DNA from: Bemisia tabaci
Lineage: Eukaryota > Arthropoda > Insecta > Hemiptera > Aleyrodidae
DNA: 64,000 bases
Assembly (NCBI RefSeq): GCF_918797505.1
Contig: NC_092801.1
Location: 5,890,001-5,954,000, forward strand
Direction: 5' to 3'
Below are positions 12,801-22,639 of the stretch, one piece after another. Made by a program: the position numbers and the translations under genes. The stretch's first letter is position 1. Each line of letters opens with the position of its first letter. The notes under the pieces were generated by a model. The model saw only the letters and a program-made list of their open reading frames with translations, had not been told where the DNA came from and did not search any database.

Positions 12801-15800
12801 AGATGACCGTTATCAGCTAGAGTCCCTTTATACTGAGAGTCAAGACAATTCGAATCCATTTCTGATTGGTTAACCGGATTTTAGGCCTTCACAGTGTCAC
12901 GAACGGGAATAAAGATTACATTTTCACCAATTGCAAAGATTATAATCTGGAATGGACCGAGGAATTTCGGGTTCGACAAGGAACAAACGGAATGAGAGAA
13001 GGAACGGAGAAAGGAATTTAAGAATGAGCCGATCAAAGAATAATCAAAGATTACGAAACACGTTCAATTTGTGTAATCTTTATTCCCGTTTGTGACTCCA
13101 TGAGGGGTGTTGTCTTGACTCTCAGTATAAAGGGACTCTAGAATAGTCTGACACGATGCTCTTAGGGCCGTAAATAAACAAACAAGATGGCCGTTATCAG
13201 CAAGCAAGATTGAGGTTATGCACATCTTACATCCTGTGATAAAGGTGAAAGGCAATTTAACAATGTTTTCATGTGTTTTTCGTGTGCTATTCGTAGATAT
13301 GCTCGTTTAAATTTTTACTGCCGCATAGTTGAAATTTGTCAAATTTAGCTTCTCATCGATGTTACGGTGAGCCGCCATCTTGTTTGTTTATTTACGGCCC
13401 TAAGAGCATCATGAAGCCTAAAAACTCGTTGACAAATCAAAAAGCGGAACAGTTTTCCTGTAGTAAAAAGATACGAATGGCCATACTCTGTCTATAAAGG
13501 TACTCTATCCCACTCTAGAAAAATTAGAGTCTCTTCATACATATCGACGGTGTAAGTCGGCAATCACATAACTCGGTTTGCGACGTCGCAGACTTCCTGT
13601 CATACTTTATTTTTTAAACGGAAAACTACTCACCGGTAATTCTTTCAAACTGCCGTGATTTTTTTTCTCTGTGAGGGGAAAATTATGAAAAAACTTCAAG
13701 GAATGATGTCAATTTGTTCTCCTTTAAAAAAATAACATTGAGGCGGAAATTTTTAGACACCGTAAACGAGTTATGTGACTGCCGACCTACACCGTCAATT
13801 TTACTGATTTTGTTTTGTGCTGCCGATGAAATTCGGAGAAATTTTCAAACAGCTTCAGGCAAAAATTTCTCTGTAAAAATATCAAATGAAGGCAGAAATT
13901 TTTAAACGTCACATGACGCCTGTGATACTTGGCCGGAAGGTGACGATATGTGATAATCAGGCGCGCATTTTTTCGATCTCACAACTGAGTATGTGATGTG
14001 GTATCACGCGAAAACGAAGGAAAAATCTTCGTTTTCCCGCCTGTCTCAAATTATTGACGTTCATGAATGTAGGTATCATGCTCGCATTTGGATTCGGAGA
14101 TCTATTGCTCAGGTTATAGGACATTTCGTCAACGATTTTTTTTCGTGGACATGTTTTTCTCAGTATAGTTTACGTACACTCGTTTTTTCGGCGGGAAGTT
14201 TTCACAGTGGCTTTGAAGCAAAAACAATGATACAAAAATGTATCCAGAAACGGTTTGTAGGGGTTGAGTCTATGCTACGAGTGGACTTTAAATCGTGGAA
14301 AATCATAATCATGGCTGATCCTAATTTCGAGATACTGCAATTTGAAATGTTCATAGTGAAGGCAAGTTTTCTACTGATTGTGATCAGTTTTTTGATACAT
14401 TGGTCAATATTTATGACTCCCTTCTAATTTTCACCTTAACAAACAAAAAAAAAAACAATCCGAATAGCTACGATTTAGAATCAGGGACCATGGTTTTTTT
14501 TTTTTTTTCGGAAAAAACAAATAAAAAGGAAACTAAGACTGAATATAATGTCGTGACCAAATTTCCCATGATTTTATTTAAAATCGCTCGAAAAATGCTT
14601 GAAAATTTGTCAGCAAAACTTTGCGTATCATTTTAAAAATATTGATTGAAATTGAAGCATTAACTGTGGTTTGCAACTTTGCAATCAAGGTAAATAAGCT
14701 TCTTTTCGGGTGGAAGCATCGATAATTGAGTTTGTTTCCGGCAGGCGTGACATACAACTATTCGACCACGGGTGTAAGCATGTTGCAGCTCCGCCGGATT
14801 GAAGGCGCGTCAAACTGCGAAGATGTCTTCACCGCCCAGCAGACCCTCGCTGGCGGGACGAACGCTAAAATCGCTACGACACTTCGACGCACGTCATTAT
14901 TTATGCGACTCCCTTCTAATTTTCACCGTAACAAACCAAAAAAACTATCCTAATAGATACGATTTAGTATCAGGGACCATTTTTTTTTTTTGTTAGGAAG
15001 AAACAAATAAAAAGGAAACTAGGTCTAAAAATATTGTCGCCACCAAATTTCCCGTGATTTCAATTAAAATCGTTCGAAAAATGCTTGAAGATTTGTCAGC
15101 AAAACTTTGCGTATCTTTTAAAAAATATTGATTGAAAAAACAAAAATCGGTAAAAACAAAAAAAGGAAAATAGGACTAAATATACTGTCGCGACCAAATT
15201 TCCCGTGATTTCAATTAAAATCGTTCGTAAAATTATTGTAAATTTTTAAAGAAAATCTGTGCGTATCTTTTAAAATATATTGATTGAAATTGAAACGTTC
15301 ATTGTGGTTTGCAACGTTGCAATCAAGGTAAATAAGCTCCTTTTCGCGAGGAAGCATCGATATTTTAGTTCGTTCACGGCAGGCGTGACATACAACTAAC
15401 AGACAAATGCTGAAATCGCTGCGACACTTAGACGACACGTCAATATTTAAAACTCCCTCCTAATTTTCACCGTAACAAACCAAAAAACTATACTAATAGC
15501 TACGATTTAGAATCAGGGACCATGGTTTTTTTCGGAAAAAACAAAGAAAAAGGAAACTAAGACTAAATATGATGTTGCGACCAAAATTCCCGTGATTTCA
15601 TTTAAAATCGTTCGAAAAATGCTTGAAAATTTTTCAGCAAATCTGTGCGTATCATTTAAAATATATTGATTGAAATTAAAGCATTACCTGTGGTTCGCAA
15701 CGTTGCAATCCAGGTAAATAAGCTCCTCTTCGCGTGAAACCATCGATATTTGAGTCCGTTTACGGCAGGCGTGACATACAACTATTTGACAACGGGTGTG

Positions 15801-18800
15801 AGCATGTTGCAGCTCCGCCGGATTGAAGGCGCGTCAAACTACGAAGATGTCTTCACCGCCCAGCCGACCTTCGCTGGCGGGAATAACGCTAAAATCGCTG
15901 CAACACTTAGACGACGCGTCATTATTTATGACTCCCTGCTAATTTTCACCGTAACAAACAAACAATAAAATCCTAATAGCTACTATTTAGAATCAAGGAC
16001 CATGGTATTTTTCGGGAAAAACCAATAAAAAGGAAACTAGGACTAAATATAATGTCGCGACGAAATTTCCCAAGATTTCAATTAAAATCTTTCGTAAAAT
16101 TATTAAAATTTTGAAGGAAAACCTCTGCGTATCTTTTAAAATATATTGATGGAAATTGAAGAATTAATTGTGGTTTGCAACGTTGCAATCGAGGTAAATA
16201 AGCTCCTTTTCGTGTTGAACCATCGGTATTTGAGTTCGTTTATGGCAGGCGTGACATACAACTATTTGACCACGGGTGTGAGCATGTTGCAGCTCCGCCG
16301 GATTGAAGGCGCGTCAAACTGCGAAGATGTCTTCACCGCCCAGCCGACCCTCGATGACGGGACGAACGCTAACATCGCTGCGACAATTAGAGGATGCGCC
16401 ATTATGTACGACTCCTTTCTAATTGTCACTATAAAAAACCAAAATAACTATCCTAATGGCTACGATTTAGTATCAGGGACAGTAAACAGGAATGAAAGAG
16501 GGGAAAAAACCAAGAAGCTCGTAATCTTTGGTTTTATCCCCCTGTTGTACATAGATATTTTAGAGTCAAATACGTCCAATTTTGAGCGTTTGGTTGCGCG
16601 TATATACAACGTTGCAGCACAGTAAAACACAATATATATATAAAAAAATTTAGTGCTTTGGAAACCATTAAATTTGACACGGAACCAAATTAATGTCTAC
16701 AAAACGCACGCTACATTTTCCTGTAATACATATTTTTCTTTAATCAATTTAAATGAGAATAATCCATGCAGAGTGTGCAAACATTTTACAATCATGAGTT
16801 GAAAAATGCTGACTCCGCAAGTTTAAATATTAGAGCCAAACGCAGCGGAGCGGCCTGCTGCCTGCGCAAAACGCGCATTGGCGCCTACAAACCTAACAGG
16901 AAACTTCACGCATTGCGCAATGCGTGAAGTATCCCTGTTAGGTTTGAAGGCGCCGTTTCGCGCTCTCGGCCCGCCCGCCGAGCCGCAGCGTGCCACGGCG
17001 TTTGAAGCAACTTTTTCACACCAGAGGTATTGCACAGTCTCATAAGACATTGAAAGCGCTCCAACATATTAAGAATGACAGGCATCCTAAAAGAGTACGA
17101 AGCTTTCCTCGCAAAGTAAATCAAGACACTACGGCACAAAAAGAGAGCGGTGGTAAAAAAAAACTCACTGTGTCCTAGCATCCGTCTTTAATGACGTTTA
17201 GCATGATTTTTGAATTTCAATAGAGAAGAAAGTGTTTCTATGTAGGCAGAAACATGCTTGAGTATGCCGTATGCCGGCAAGAAGATTTTATTTTGAATCA
17301 AGAATAAGATAGCTGAATGAAAGCGGGTTTCTGCTTGATGTAAGTGACTTTTCTTTTTATAAAACCATATTTTCTTCTTTCAACAAGCATTATTTTCTTC
17401 ATTTATTCAGAAGGAAATTTTCTCGGTAAACTTGAGCATACTTCTGTTTGTATCAAGTAACTTTTTCCTCTAATGAAGTTTAAAAAGCATGCGAACCGTT
17501 ATTGAACACGGCTACTAGGTCTCAGTAAGTTTTCCGACTACCGTTCTTCTTTTGTTGTCGTCACTCGATTTAATTTGTGAAGGAACTTCATGCTTTTGAT
17601 GCCACCAATCATGATACGTTGGGGTGCCTTCAATCTCGTATGATACTGTTCAATATAATTATATGTCCGGGAGGGGGGGGGGGAATGGGGGATGCACACA
17701 TCAATGGCAAAAGGTGAAAGGAAACAACCGCACACACACAGTAATCGTCTTTTAAATCCTACCTTTTAAATCCTGACAGGCTGACATCGCAGATCAACTT
17801 TCTTCAGGTAGCAAGGTGGAGAAATGGTGCTGGGCCCACACCATTTTGCGGGTAAATCAAAACCAAAAAGTTCAAAAAATATAATTAGAGTCAAAAATAG
17901 ATTTTCTTGACTCTAATGAGTACCAGTACAAAACTGAGAGCTCAGGCAGTTTGCATTGGAATATTAACTTTGAGTCAAATGCATTCCAATTTAACTGCCT
18001 ATTCAACTCCAATTCAAAATGCAAACTGTCTGAGCTGAACACTCTCCCCCTCAGTTTCGTACTGGTACTCATTGGAGTTAAGAAAAAATTATTTTTGACT
18101 CTAATTATAATTTTTGGAACTTCTTGGCTTTGATTTCCCCGCGAAATGGTGTGGACCCAGCACCATTTCTCCACCTTGTTACATACAGTTCGGGCCACTT
18201 CTTAGTATTTTTTTCTCTCACTATCTTCATATAGTTGAGCAGCGAATCCTCTTTAAAGTGAGCAGCCTCCAACAGTAAAAAATGCGCGTTTTTTCTTCTA
18301 CTGTTGATCTTTTGACTGCCGGCCGGTTATTATTGGGCAAGTTCATTTTAATAGTTTTATCGACCTGAAAGTTTTGCAAAACGTCTACGACTAAAAATAC
18401 AGGGGGTTTCGGGGCATAGAAATGAGAATTGTTTTGCCTTTGAAACGATAACGGCGTTATTGGTATTGCAAATGTGACTCGGCGACAAAAGTCCAAGCCC
18501 GGTAACCGGGGTAGGTTTTACGACGTACACGGTAAATGGCTTTTCGGCATGAACCCGCGTCATTTTTTTCGAAATCGTTATTTTCGATTGAACTTAATTC
18601 TTGACGGATGCTTTTTAGGAAATTTTAGTTGCTTTACTTTCAGAAGCAGCGCACAGTCGCTGACGATTGATCACCTTATTTTCCACTTGGTCATGACTTT
18701 CGCGATGACCCTTTGTCTCCAAAATATTGTGAATAAGCTCGTTCGCTTTTAATGTCGCACAGCAATTTTTCTTTACACATCGCCATACAACATTTTTGCA

Positions 18801-21800
18801 CTTCAATTTTCGGAACCAACGGTATTCAAATTGTCAAACACTACGCACTTCCCCCCTTTATTTGTTTCAATGATCTTGAAATCTGCCATGCTGCACCGCA
18901 CACGAGACACGGACTGATGCAATTGACGTGACTGGCCGGGTCATCGCTTCCTATTATCAGCCGGTATCGGCGCACAGTGGGTCGAGTCAATAGGAGAGGT
19001 CGGACAAAGTTTGGAAACTTTAAACGCTTAAAACTCCGTTTATATAAAATTTTAAGGTTCTAAATGTGGTTTTATTGGTTTCCTTGTGAAATTTTCTTCC
19101 AGAAACACCCCTTAAAGTCTAAAATGTGACGACAAAAACATCAAAATTTGAAGTTTTAATCAAACATTTTATGTCCGACTTCTCTCATTGGCTCGATCCA
19201 CTGTGCGGCGCCGCCGTGCTAAGGAAAAACGCCCCATGAATATTCAGGCGTTGTCAAATTTCCTTATATAAAACGTGAATTTTCTGGTGAACTTATGAAT
19301 ATTTTCCTCCCAATTTTTTAAATGAGTATGTTCGCAATTTCACCTAAAGATTCTGAAATGTAAAGGAAAAATAGTCATAACTTTCCTGAAAAAAATTTTT
19401 TTTATCGAAGTCAATTTGGCAACTCTCAAATGTTTATACGGTGTTCCTCCTTAGCACTGCAAAGCAGCCGCCTGCAGTTAGATTATAAAGATAGGGGAGA
19501 CACTATCAGAGGAGATCTCTTAATCGCTGTCACTTACCCGTTGCCGGACAGTGCGGTTTTGTTCCGTCTCGTATGAATTAATACGCAAAATAGAAATACA
19601 TAGAAAAACATAAAAATACATAGAAAATACATAGAAAAATATGTGCGGTTTCCGCCCGTCTTCGTGCGCTTCCGGGTCGCCCATTTCAAGAAGTGTGCGG
19701 TTCTTGGATTTCCCCTTTCTACTAAACAGAGCTATGCGAAAATGGGAAAGATTGGGGTATGCTCGTTTAGTCGAGGGCAGCAAAAATGAACAGGGATTCT
19801 GCCATGCTGAGGAAAAACGCCGTGTGAACATCCGACAGCTGCCGAATTTCTCCTCTTAAGACATTAATTTTTGAGACAAATAATGCATATTTCTACCTAA
19901 TATTCTCTGATACTTTAGATCACATTGCGAAGAAAATTCCTTGAAAAATTGGACGGAAAATGGAGACGTTGCATGTGTGAAGGATTTGCGATTTGACAAT
20001 TGATCCTTATGTAAAAGTTCGCGAGAAACACGGTAGTGCGACTGTTTTTCTCTGAAATCAACTCCCAAGCTCAAAAGTTTATTCTTGGTTCAAAATAAAA
20101 TCTTCGTGACGGCATACTCAAGAATGCTCCTGCCTAAATCAAGGCACTTTTTTCTCTAGTGAAATTCAAAAATTATGCTAAAAGTTATTAAATATGGATG
20201 GTAGGTCTTGGTGAGTTTTTGGACAACCTCTCTCTTATTGTGCCGTAGTATCTTGATTTATTTTGCGAGGAAAGCTCGGTGCTCTTAAAGTATGACTGTC
20301 ATATTTAATGTGTTGGAGCGCCCTCAATTTTGTATGATGCTACGCAACACTTCTGCTGCAAAATAGTTGCTTGAAAAGCCGCGACGCGGCGGACGAGGTC
20401 GTCCAGCGCGACACGCGCATTGGCGCCTGCAAACCTAACAGGGATACTTCACGCATTACGCAATGCGTGAAGTATCCCTGTTAGGTTTGTAGGCGCCAAT
20501 GCGCGTTTCGTGCTGGCAGCACGTAGCAAGCTCAAAAAAAGCTCTTAAGTTGAGGCCAAAATGGAGGGGATATCCCACGCTATCCCGAGAGTCCACCTCT
20601 ACATCAAGACAAACTCTCGATGCAAAGATAGGGAGCAAATACATTAGCAGTGATGCCGTGATGGCAACCTCAATCTTGACGCTTTTCCTCAGCTATAGCA
20701 AATTGCTTATAGTTTGAACAACACATGGTGGGGAATGAACATTGCTCGATAGAGAAGATTGCCGAAACCGTTGAAGTGCGCGATTTGACTCACGTAGAGC
20801 TTTGAGTTTCTTGTGAGCGGGCAGTTCAAATTCCCCGTAACCAATGTGAAATAAAAACGAAAATATCTTCGTTAATTGTTGGTTTCAATAATTTTCGTCG
20901 CGCAAATCGTGTTCGACGTAAAATTTTGGTTAAGAAACATGTATCAGAATCCTTTAACTCGTACCTTGTCTACTGGTCCATTCTTCCTCTTCATCATGCG
21001 CGTCTCTCATGCATTGCTTCATTCTTGCCACAGACGGAGGTGGAGGAGATCTACTTCTCGCTGGGCGAGACGGCGAAGCATTCGGCGTTCGTGTCTCGGA
21101 CTTTGCTGACGGGGGTGTTCCGGATGGGGAGTCACCGACAAGGGCACGACGATAACCTCCTCTACAAGTCCATCTTCGCCGACCCGCAGATCAGCCAGCA
21201 TTTCGGGCTCACCTTGGCCGAGGTGGAGGCGCTTATCGGGCGCTTGGGTCGGAGCAAGGACCAGGCTGCAGTGGATCTCGATCGGATCAAGTACCACTTC
21301 GGTGGCTATAGGATCTGCGACACACAGATCAAGATTTTCAACACCGGATCCGTTGTCGCGTATCTGGAGGGGGAAGGGATCAAAATCCCCTCGCCGCCTC
21401 TCTTCCGCATCTACAAACCAATCTTCAGGTTCGCAAACCTTACCCGTTTCATTTTTTTTTAACTTTGAAGGAGGGAGCACTTCCGGTGTAAGCACTACTG
21501 ACGAGCCACTGGCAAAATCGGTGGCCCGCTCCGACAAAAGAACGACAAAAAAAACGAAAATTTTTTCATACACTGAAAAAAACATCTCGGCGTATTTACT
21601 AAGAAAAGGATAAAATTACCAAGAATTCAGGGTTCTACTTGATCCCGGTTTTTTCTCGGTAAAATTACCATTTATGGAATTGGTAATTTTACCGAGATAT
21701 CTCGGTAAATTTCTTGGAAGAAAAACCTGGTCATCTACAAAAGTTTTTGTTTAACACCCTAAAAACTGTAAATTTAAGACAAAAATAACCATTTGCATGA

Positions 21801-22370
21801 TTTAAGTACTTTTATTGCATAGGATGAAGTTGCACAATCTTAGCGACATTGCAATGCTCTTGGTTCCTTTTTGCAAAATGATGCCACCGGTACAGTCACA
21901 ATTACCAACTGATAAAATCGATATGCATCGCGATCACTACTAACTCTTCGTGCTACTTGGGCATAGTAATAATCGAGACGAATAATTGCAGGTATGAAAT
22001 GATGGGCGAGCACCTTCACGAGGCTGTCGAAAATGGAACGGATTTGACACCGCAAGGGGTGATCTCGATAACGGACTTATTCCAGCTGCGGCAGGCCGGC
22101 CACATGACTGTCGCGAACTTCAAAGGGACCCACAACAAGGGGCTCCTTGTGCAGCTTCTCCAAGAAGCTGGCTACTTCACTATCACAGCTCGGAAACCCA
22201 ATGGATCCGTCCATCTTGAGATCCCTTGCGTGGCCGTCAAGGAGGCTTACGAGGATCTCGTCTACCACAACGAGTTCTTCGTCACCGAGGAGGAGTGGAA
22301 GAAAGAGCTCGCAGCTAATGCCACGAAAAACAACCCACGTGACCATAAGGGGAGGAAAAGTGGCTCATGA
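3780..22370 (+). CDS. Gene A: secreted AAA-ATPase_like domain protein (six exons)
   Basis: Exons at 3780-3818, 4959-5045, 7293-7597, 12344-12680, 21034-21428 and 21992-22370 join in frame (intron phases 0,0,2,0,2) to about 513 codons. Residues 1-19 form a hydrophobic leader (MLQFLFYIGFVLQ plus TSAFIA), so secretion is likely. The rest follows the PF09820 AAA-ATPase_like domain in order: FVDKT near residue 66, P-loop APPNFGKST near 86, CILLVDNFD in place of the usual LIDEYD, LLTGVFRMG, a GGYR motif, then GYFTI and LEIP before the stop. In bacteria this domain is normally followed by a PD-(D/E)XK nuclease; here the protein ends in a short basic tail. Exons are GC-rich within AT-rich introns and conserved against gene B, while introns diverge, which argues for a maintained gene. 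A short exon for the family's LPIG..DF segment may be missing between exons 2 and 3. Biochemical role unknown. Confidence 0.85.
4147..4270. mobile_element. M8 short inverted-repeat element in gene A intron 1
   Basis: ACGTATTTCTATCAAACGGA at one end is answered by GTTCCGTTTGACAGAAATAC at the other. Absent from intron 1 of gene B. Relatives at 33739-33957 and 51563-51648. Confidence 0.65.
4959..5045 (+). CDS. Gene A exon 2: end of leader and mature N-terminus
   Basis: The acceptor follows a T-rich tract ending CTTACAG; the donor is GTAAGC. Its 29 codons include CPFPTSKPELDSLRPLA. The gene B exon at 26857-26943 has the same length and ends SLRPLA too. The first residues complete the hydrophobic leader, so the mature protein probably starts near APPDEY. 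Confidence 0.8.
6043..6177. repeat. Foldback repeat in gene A intron 2
   Basis: Arms of about 45 bp read GATCAAAGTAGAGGCTTC on the left and its near complement CTCTACTTTGATCGTC on the right, with CATCGATGAG near the turn. Not seen elsewhere in the window. Confidence 0.6.
6682..6932. mobile_element. M1 element in gene A intron 2
   Basis: Diverged M1 copy from ACCGTGCCAAGAAAAACCG to CTTCCTTAGCTCGGCAG. The surrounding intron 2 (5046-7292) aligns in patches with intron 2 of gene B and holds no recognisable exon. Confidence 0.65.
6983..7265. mobile_element. hAT-type MITE inserted at the exon 3 branch-point region
   Basis: The 283-bp element starts CAGTGTGGG and ends CCACCCTG, and is filled with GAAATTTCATGAAA-like words. 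It is flanked on both sides by TAACGACC (6975-6982 and 7266-7273), an exact 8-bp hAT-style duplication. Gene B shows the unoccupied site GGGCTAACGACCTGAAAC at the same distance from its exon 3. Confidence 0.9.
7293..7597 (+). CDS. Gene A exon 3: VDKT and P-loop
   Basis: Begins after TTCGGCAG with KIYQDEREDGWWPF and ends inside a codon before GTGACC (phase 2). FVDKTEFIKYFL and LVLVAPPNFGKSTNLQMLKH are the N-terminal signature and Walker A of AAA-ATPase_like proteins. Gene B's version (31079-31371) is four codons shorter between KIYQDE and FVDKT. Confidence 0.9.
7714..7970. mobile_element. M16 element shared by both paralogs (intron 3)
   Basis: Termini CGTCACCTTTCGGCC / GGCCGGAGGAAGGTGACG. The same element sits at the matching place in gene B (31773-32021) with matching flanks (AGTGCAGAAAAGGGCAGCC on the left), so it was present before the duplication. 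Another composite copy is at 45428-45790. Confidence 0.8.
8220..8622. repeat. Cluster of inverted repeats in gene A intron 3
   Basis: A truncated M7 end (GGGGCGTGGCGTGAATTG) is followed by a palindrome at about 8318-8412 whose arms share GCCAATGGAGAGCCTTGATT / AATCAAGGCTCCCCATTGGC. A third inverted repeat at 8486-8622 has TGCATTTTGCAATTTGGAAC arms; its sister copy is at 55990-56135. Confidence 0.65.
8721..9083. mobile_element. MITE with ~100-bp inverted arms, CCTAGCGTAAATATTACC
   Basis: Left and right arms are nearly exact complements: CCTTGCGGTGAGCTAACC, GGCAAGGTATCGGCC and GAGCCCTCGCC all recur inverted. The centre (about 8840-8980) is unique. It separates a half M1 copy on the left from a full M1 copy (9086-9336) on the right. 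Confidence 0.75.
9402..10588. mobile_element. M2 element with palindromic core, gene A intron 3
   Basis: Outer inverted termini CACGGAAGAAATTAAATTGC / GCAATTTCATTTTTTCCGTG bound about 1.2 kb. Inside, at about 9834-9928, is a near-perfect palindrome whose arms read GCCTACAAACCTAACAGGGA and its complement around a TTCACG..GCAATGCGTGAA centre. No coding sequence is preserved. Confidence 0.7.
10645..10680 (+). pseudogene. Relic of the exon 4 splice-acceptor region
   Basis: GAAAGTTTTACTCCTAG then TTTTAGCGCCCCAG resembles the functional exon 4 acceptor at 12320-12352 (GAAAGTTTAATTCTTGG then TTTTAGCGCCCCGG), but homology stops a few bases into the exon. It reads as a truncated duplicate, or a chance remnant left by repeat rearrangement. 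Confidence 0.45.
11041..11250. mobile_element. M3 inverted-repeat element
   Basis: Arms share CTAGAGTCCAGACTCTTGAA, then GATTTAAGCTTAAATC, and repeat as complements. Other copies: 12064-12292, 38055-38280, a half at 38405-38518, and 42627-42850. Confidence 0.8.
11260..12063. other. Intron 3 remainder, no gene recognised
   Basis: AT-rich sequence with short open frames on both strands that have no partner in gene B and no splice context. A modest GC-rich patch near 11930-11985 has no coding signature. Confidence 0.5.
12064..12292. mobile_element. M3 element about 50 bp upstream of exon 4
   Basis: Full M3 copy (CACTGGAAAAAG... to ...CTTCCCGTG) ending roughly 50 bp before the exon 4 start. Gene B lacks it here but carries a different element (M8, 33739-33957) even closer to its own exon 4. 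Confidence 0.8.
12344..12680 (+). CDS. Gene A exon 4: Walker B region
   Basis: Acceptor GGTTTTAG, donor GTCAGT; 337 bp in both paralogs. It translates from the split Ser codon as APVVSLDLESVVGSTPTTF through CILLVDNFDRLAVAAML to EEYQLP. PVVSLDLESV corresponds to the family's PVI.LDFS block and LLVDNFD to the Walker B strand, with Asn replacing the usual Glu. About 93 of 112 residues match gene B by eye. Confidence 0.9.
12696..13507. mobile_element. M14 hAT-like element with a nested element, beside the exon 4 donor
   Basis: TAGAGTACCCTTATAGACAG and its complement CTGTCTATAAAGGTACTCTA form the termini. TCCCACTC flanks both sides (12688-12695, 13508-13515), an exact 8-bp duplication. It starts 15 bp after the end of exon 4. 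A related element with TAGAGTCCC termini occupies 12818-13140, flanked by a ~60-bp direct repeat (12758-12817 and 13141-13201). Confidence 0.85.
13545..13798. mobile_element. M5 element, gene A intron 4
   Basis: CGACGGTGTAAGTCGGCAAT to TGCCGACCTACACCGTC; a full-length relative of 3396-3648. The following stretch 13800-14390 has one open frame (13993-14427) with no recognisable domain and no partner in gene B; I treat it as chance. Confidence 0.75.
14640..16480 (+). repeat. Tandem array of ~480-bp units, each with an exon-like frame
   Basis: Four direct units, with a partial one before them at about 14390-14640. Each has TGATTGAAATT, TTGCAATC.AGGTAAATAAG, a GC-rich block, then TCTAATTTTCACCGTAAC and an AT-rich tail. 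The GC-rich block (14747-14890, 15768-15915 and 16248-16395; internally deleted in the unit at 15380-15430) encodes GVTYNYLTTGVSMLQLRR then IEGASNCEDVFTAQPTLAGG in unbroken frame. GGTAAATAAG...CGGCAG just before it looks like a ~55-bp intron. I do not recognise the protein. Differences between units are largely amino-acid changing, so there is little sign of selection. Confidence 0.7.
16485..17178. mobile_element. M2 element, reverse orientation
   Basis: Carries the palindromic core at about 16869-16954, one arm shortened (CCTAACAGGAAACTTCACG). The left edge (AATGAAAGAGGGGAAAAAAC) is the complement of sequence just right of the M2 copy at 9402-10588, so the two copies are inverted relative to each other. 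Confidence 0.75.
17180..17807. other. Intron 4 remainder, no gene recognised
   Basis: AT-rich with a G10 run near 17670 and TE fragments similar to 20080-20160 (GCATACTCAAGAATG-type text). No exon signature. Confidence 0.5.
17808..18183. mobile_element. M10 inverted-repeat element
   Basis: CAAGGTGGAGAAATGGTGCT at the left and AGCACCATTTCTCCACCTTG at the right, with long arms around TTGAACT-rich sequence. A second copy is at 46066-46275 and a fragment at 43195-43262. Confidence 0.8.
18184..19212. other. Intron 4 remainder, no gene recognised
   Basis: Mixed composition without clear inverted repeats. A short GC-richer segment near 18470-18560 has no splice-bounded frame. Confidence 0.45.
19213..19463. 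mobile_element. M1 element
   Basis: CCGCCGTGCTAAGGAAAAAC through GTGTTCCTCCTTAGCACTGC. A 5' half copy follows at 19800-19860. Confidence 0.75.
19955..20655. mobile_element. Foldback element carrying an M2 copy
   Basis: GGAGACGTTGCATGTGTGAA on the left and AGGGAGCAAATACATTAGCA on the right match the arms of the larger foldback at 51695-52556. Between them lies an M2 copy with its palindromic core at about 20413-20507. A half M9 copy (20665-20985) follows directly, ending 50 bp before exon 5. Confidence 0.65.
21034..21428 (+). CDS. Gene A exon 5: TGV and GYR segment
   Basis: Acceptor TTGCCACAG, donor GTTCGC (phase 2). Translation TEVEEIYFSLGETAKH through LLTGVFRMG, DPQISQHFGLTLAEVEALI, YHFGGYRICD and IKIFNTGSVVAYLE. 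These match the family blocks LLTGILR, DYFGFTEEEV, YDGYRFG and YNPWSVLNYL, with Trp-Pro of the last replaced by Thr-Gly. Confidence 0.9.
21572..21735. mobile_element. Partial M4 element in gene A intron 5
   Basis: TACACTGAAAAAAACATCTC followed by AAAATTACCAAGAATTCAGG matches the ends of the full M4 copies at 35922-36336 and 49102-49472, but the interior is missing. Confidence 0.7.
21992..22370 (+). CDS. Gene A exon 6: domain end and stop
   Basis: Acceptor AATTGCAG. Translation RYEMMGEHLHEAVENG through LLVQLLQEAGYFTITAR and HLEIPCVAVKEAYEDL to a tail rich in Lys, Asn and Arg, then TGA. LLQEAGYFTI...LEIPCVAVKEAYE matches the family's LLYQTGYLTI...LKIPNKEVRE ending. No nuclease domain follows before the stop. 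Confidence 0.9.
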
Positions 22371-22372
22371 TA

Positions 22373-22584
22373 CACTGAAAAAAAAAAGAATCTTAAATTT
22401 GCCGCCAAGAAGTATTTCTTCTTAAATCAAGAATTTTGCTGGTTAATATAAGCTACTTTTTTGCTTGATCCAAGCATTATTTTTCTTGAATCAAGAAAAA
22501 GTCAGCTTAAAGCAAGATAAAAAAAATTCTTGGCGGCAAATTCAAGAATTATCGTGCTTGATCCAAGCTACTTTTTTTTCAGTG
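22373..22584. mobile_element. MITE inserted two bases after the gene A stop codon
   Basis: CACTGAAAAAAAAAAGAATC at the left and CTTTTTTTTCAGTG at the right, flanked by TA on each side (22371-22372, 22585-22586). Sequence after the element (TTGTTAGAGATTAAAGAG) aligns with sequence directly after the gene B stop (TATCATTAGAGACGAAAGAG), which is the empty site. Confidence 0.85.
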
Positions 22585-22639
22585 TATTGTTAGAGATTAA
22601 AGAGCAGTGGTGTAGCTAAGAATTCTTTAAGGGGGAGGG

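Noticed and set aside
13993..14427. 144-codon plus-strand frame in gene A intron 4
   Set aside because: No domain, no splice context, AT-rich codon make-up and no counterpart in gene B.
14640..16480. CRISPR-like or satellite array
   Set aside because: Units are ~480 bp with coding-like blocks in an insect-type genome; there is no short repeat with unique spacers.
21019..21585. 188-codon minus-strand frame over gene A exon 5
   Set aside because: Antisense shadow of exon 5. The plus strand has matching splice sites and family motifs.
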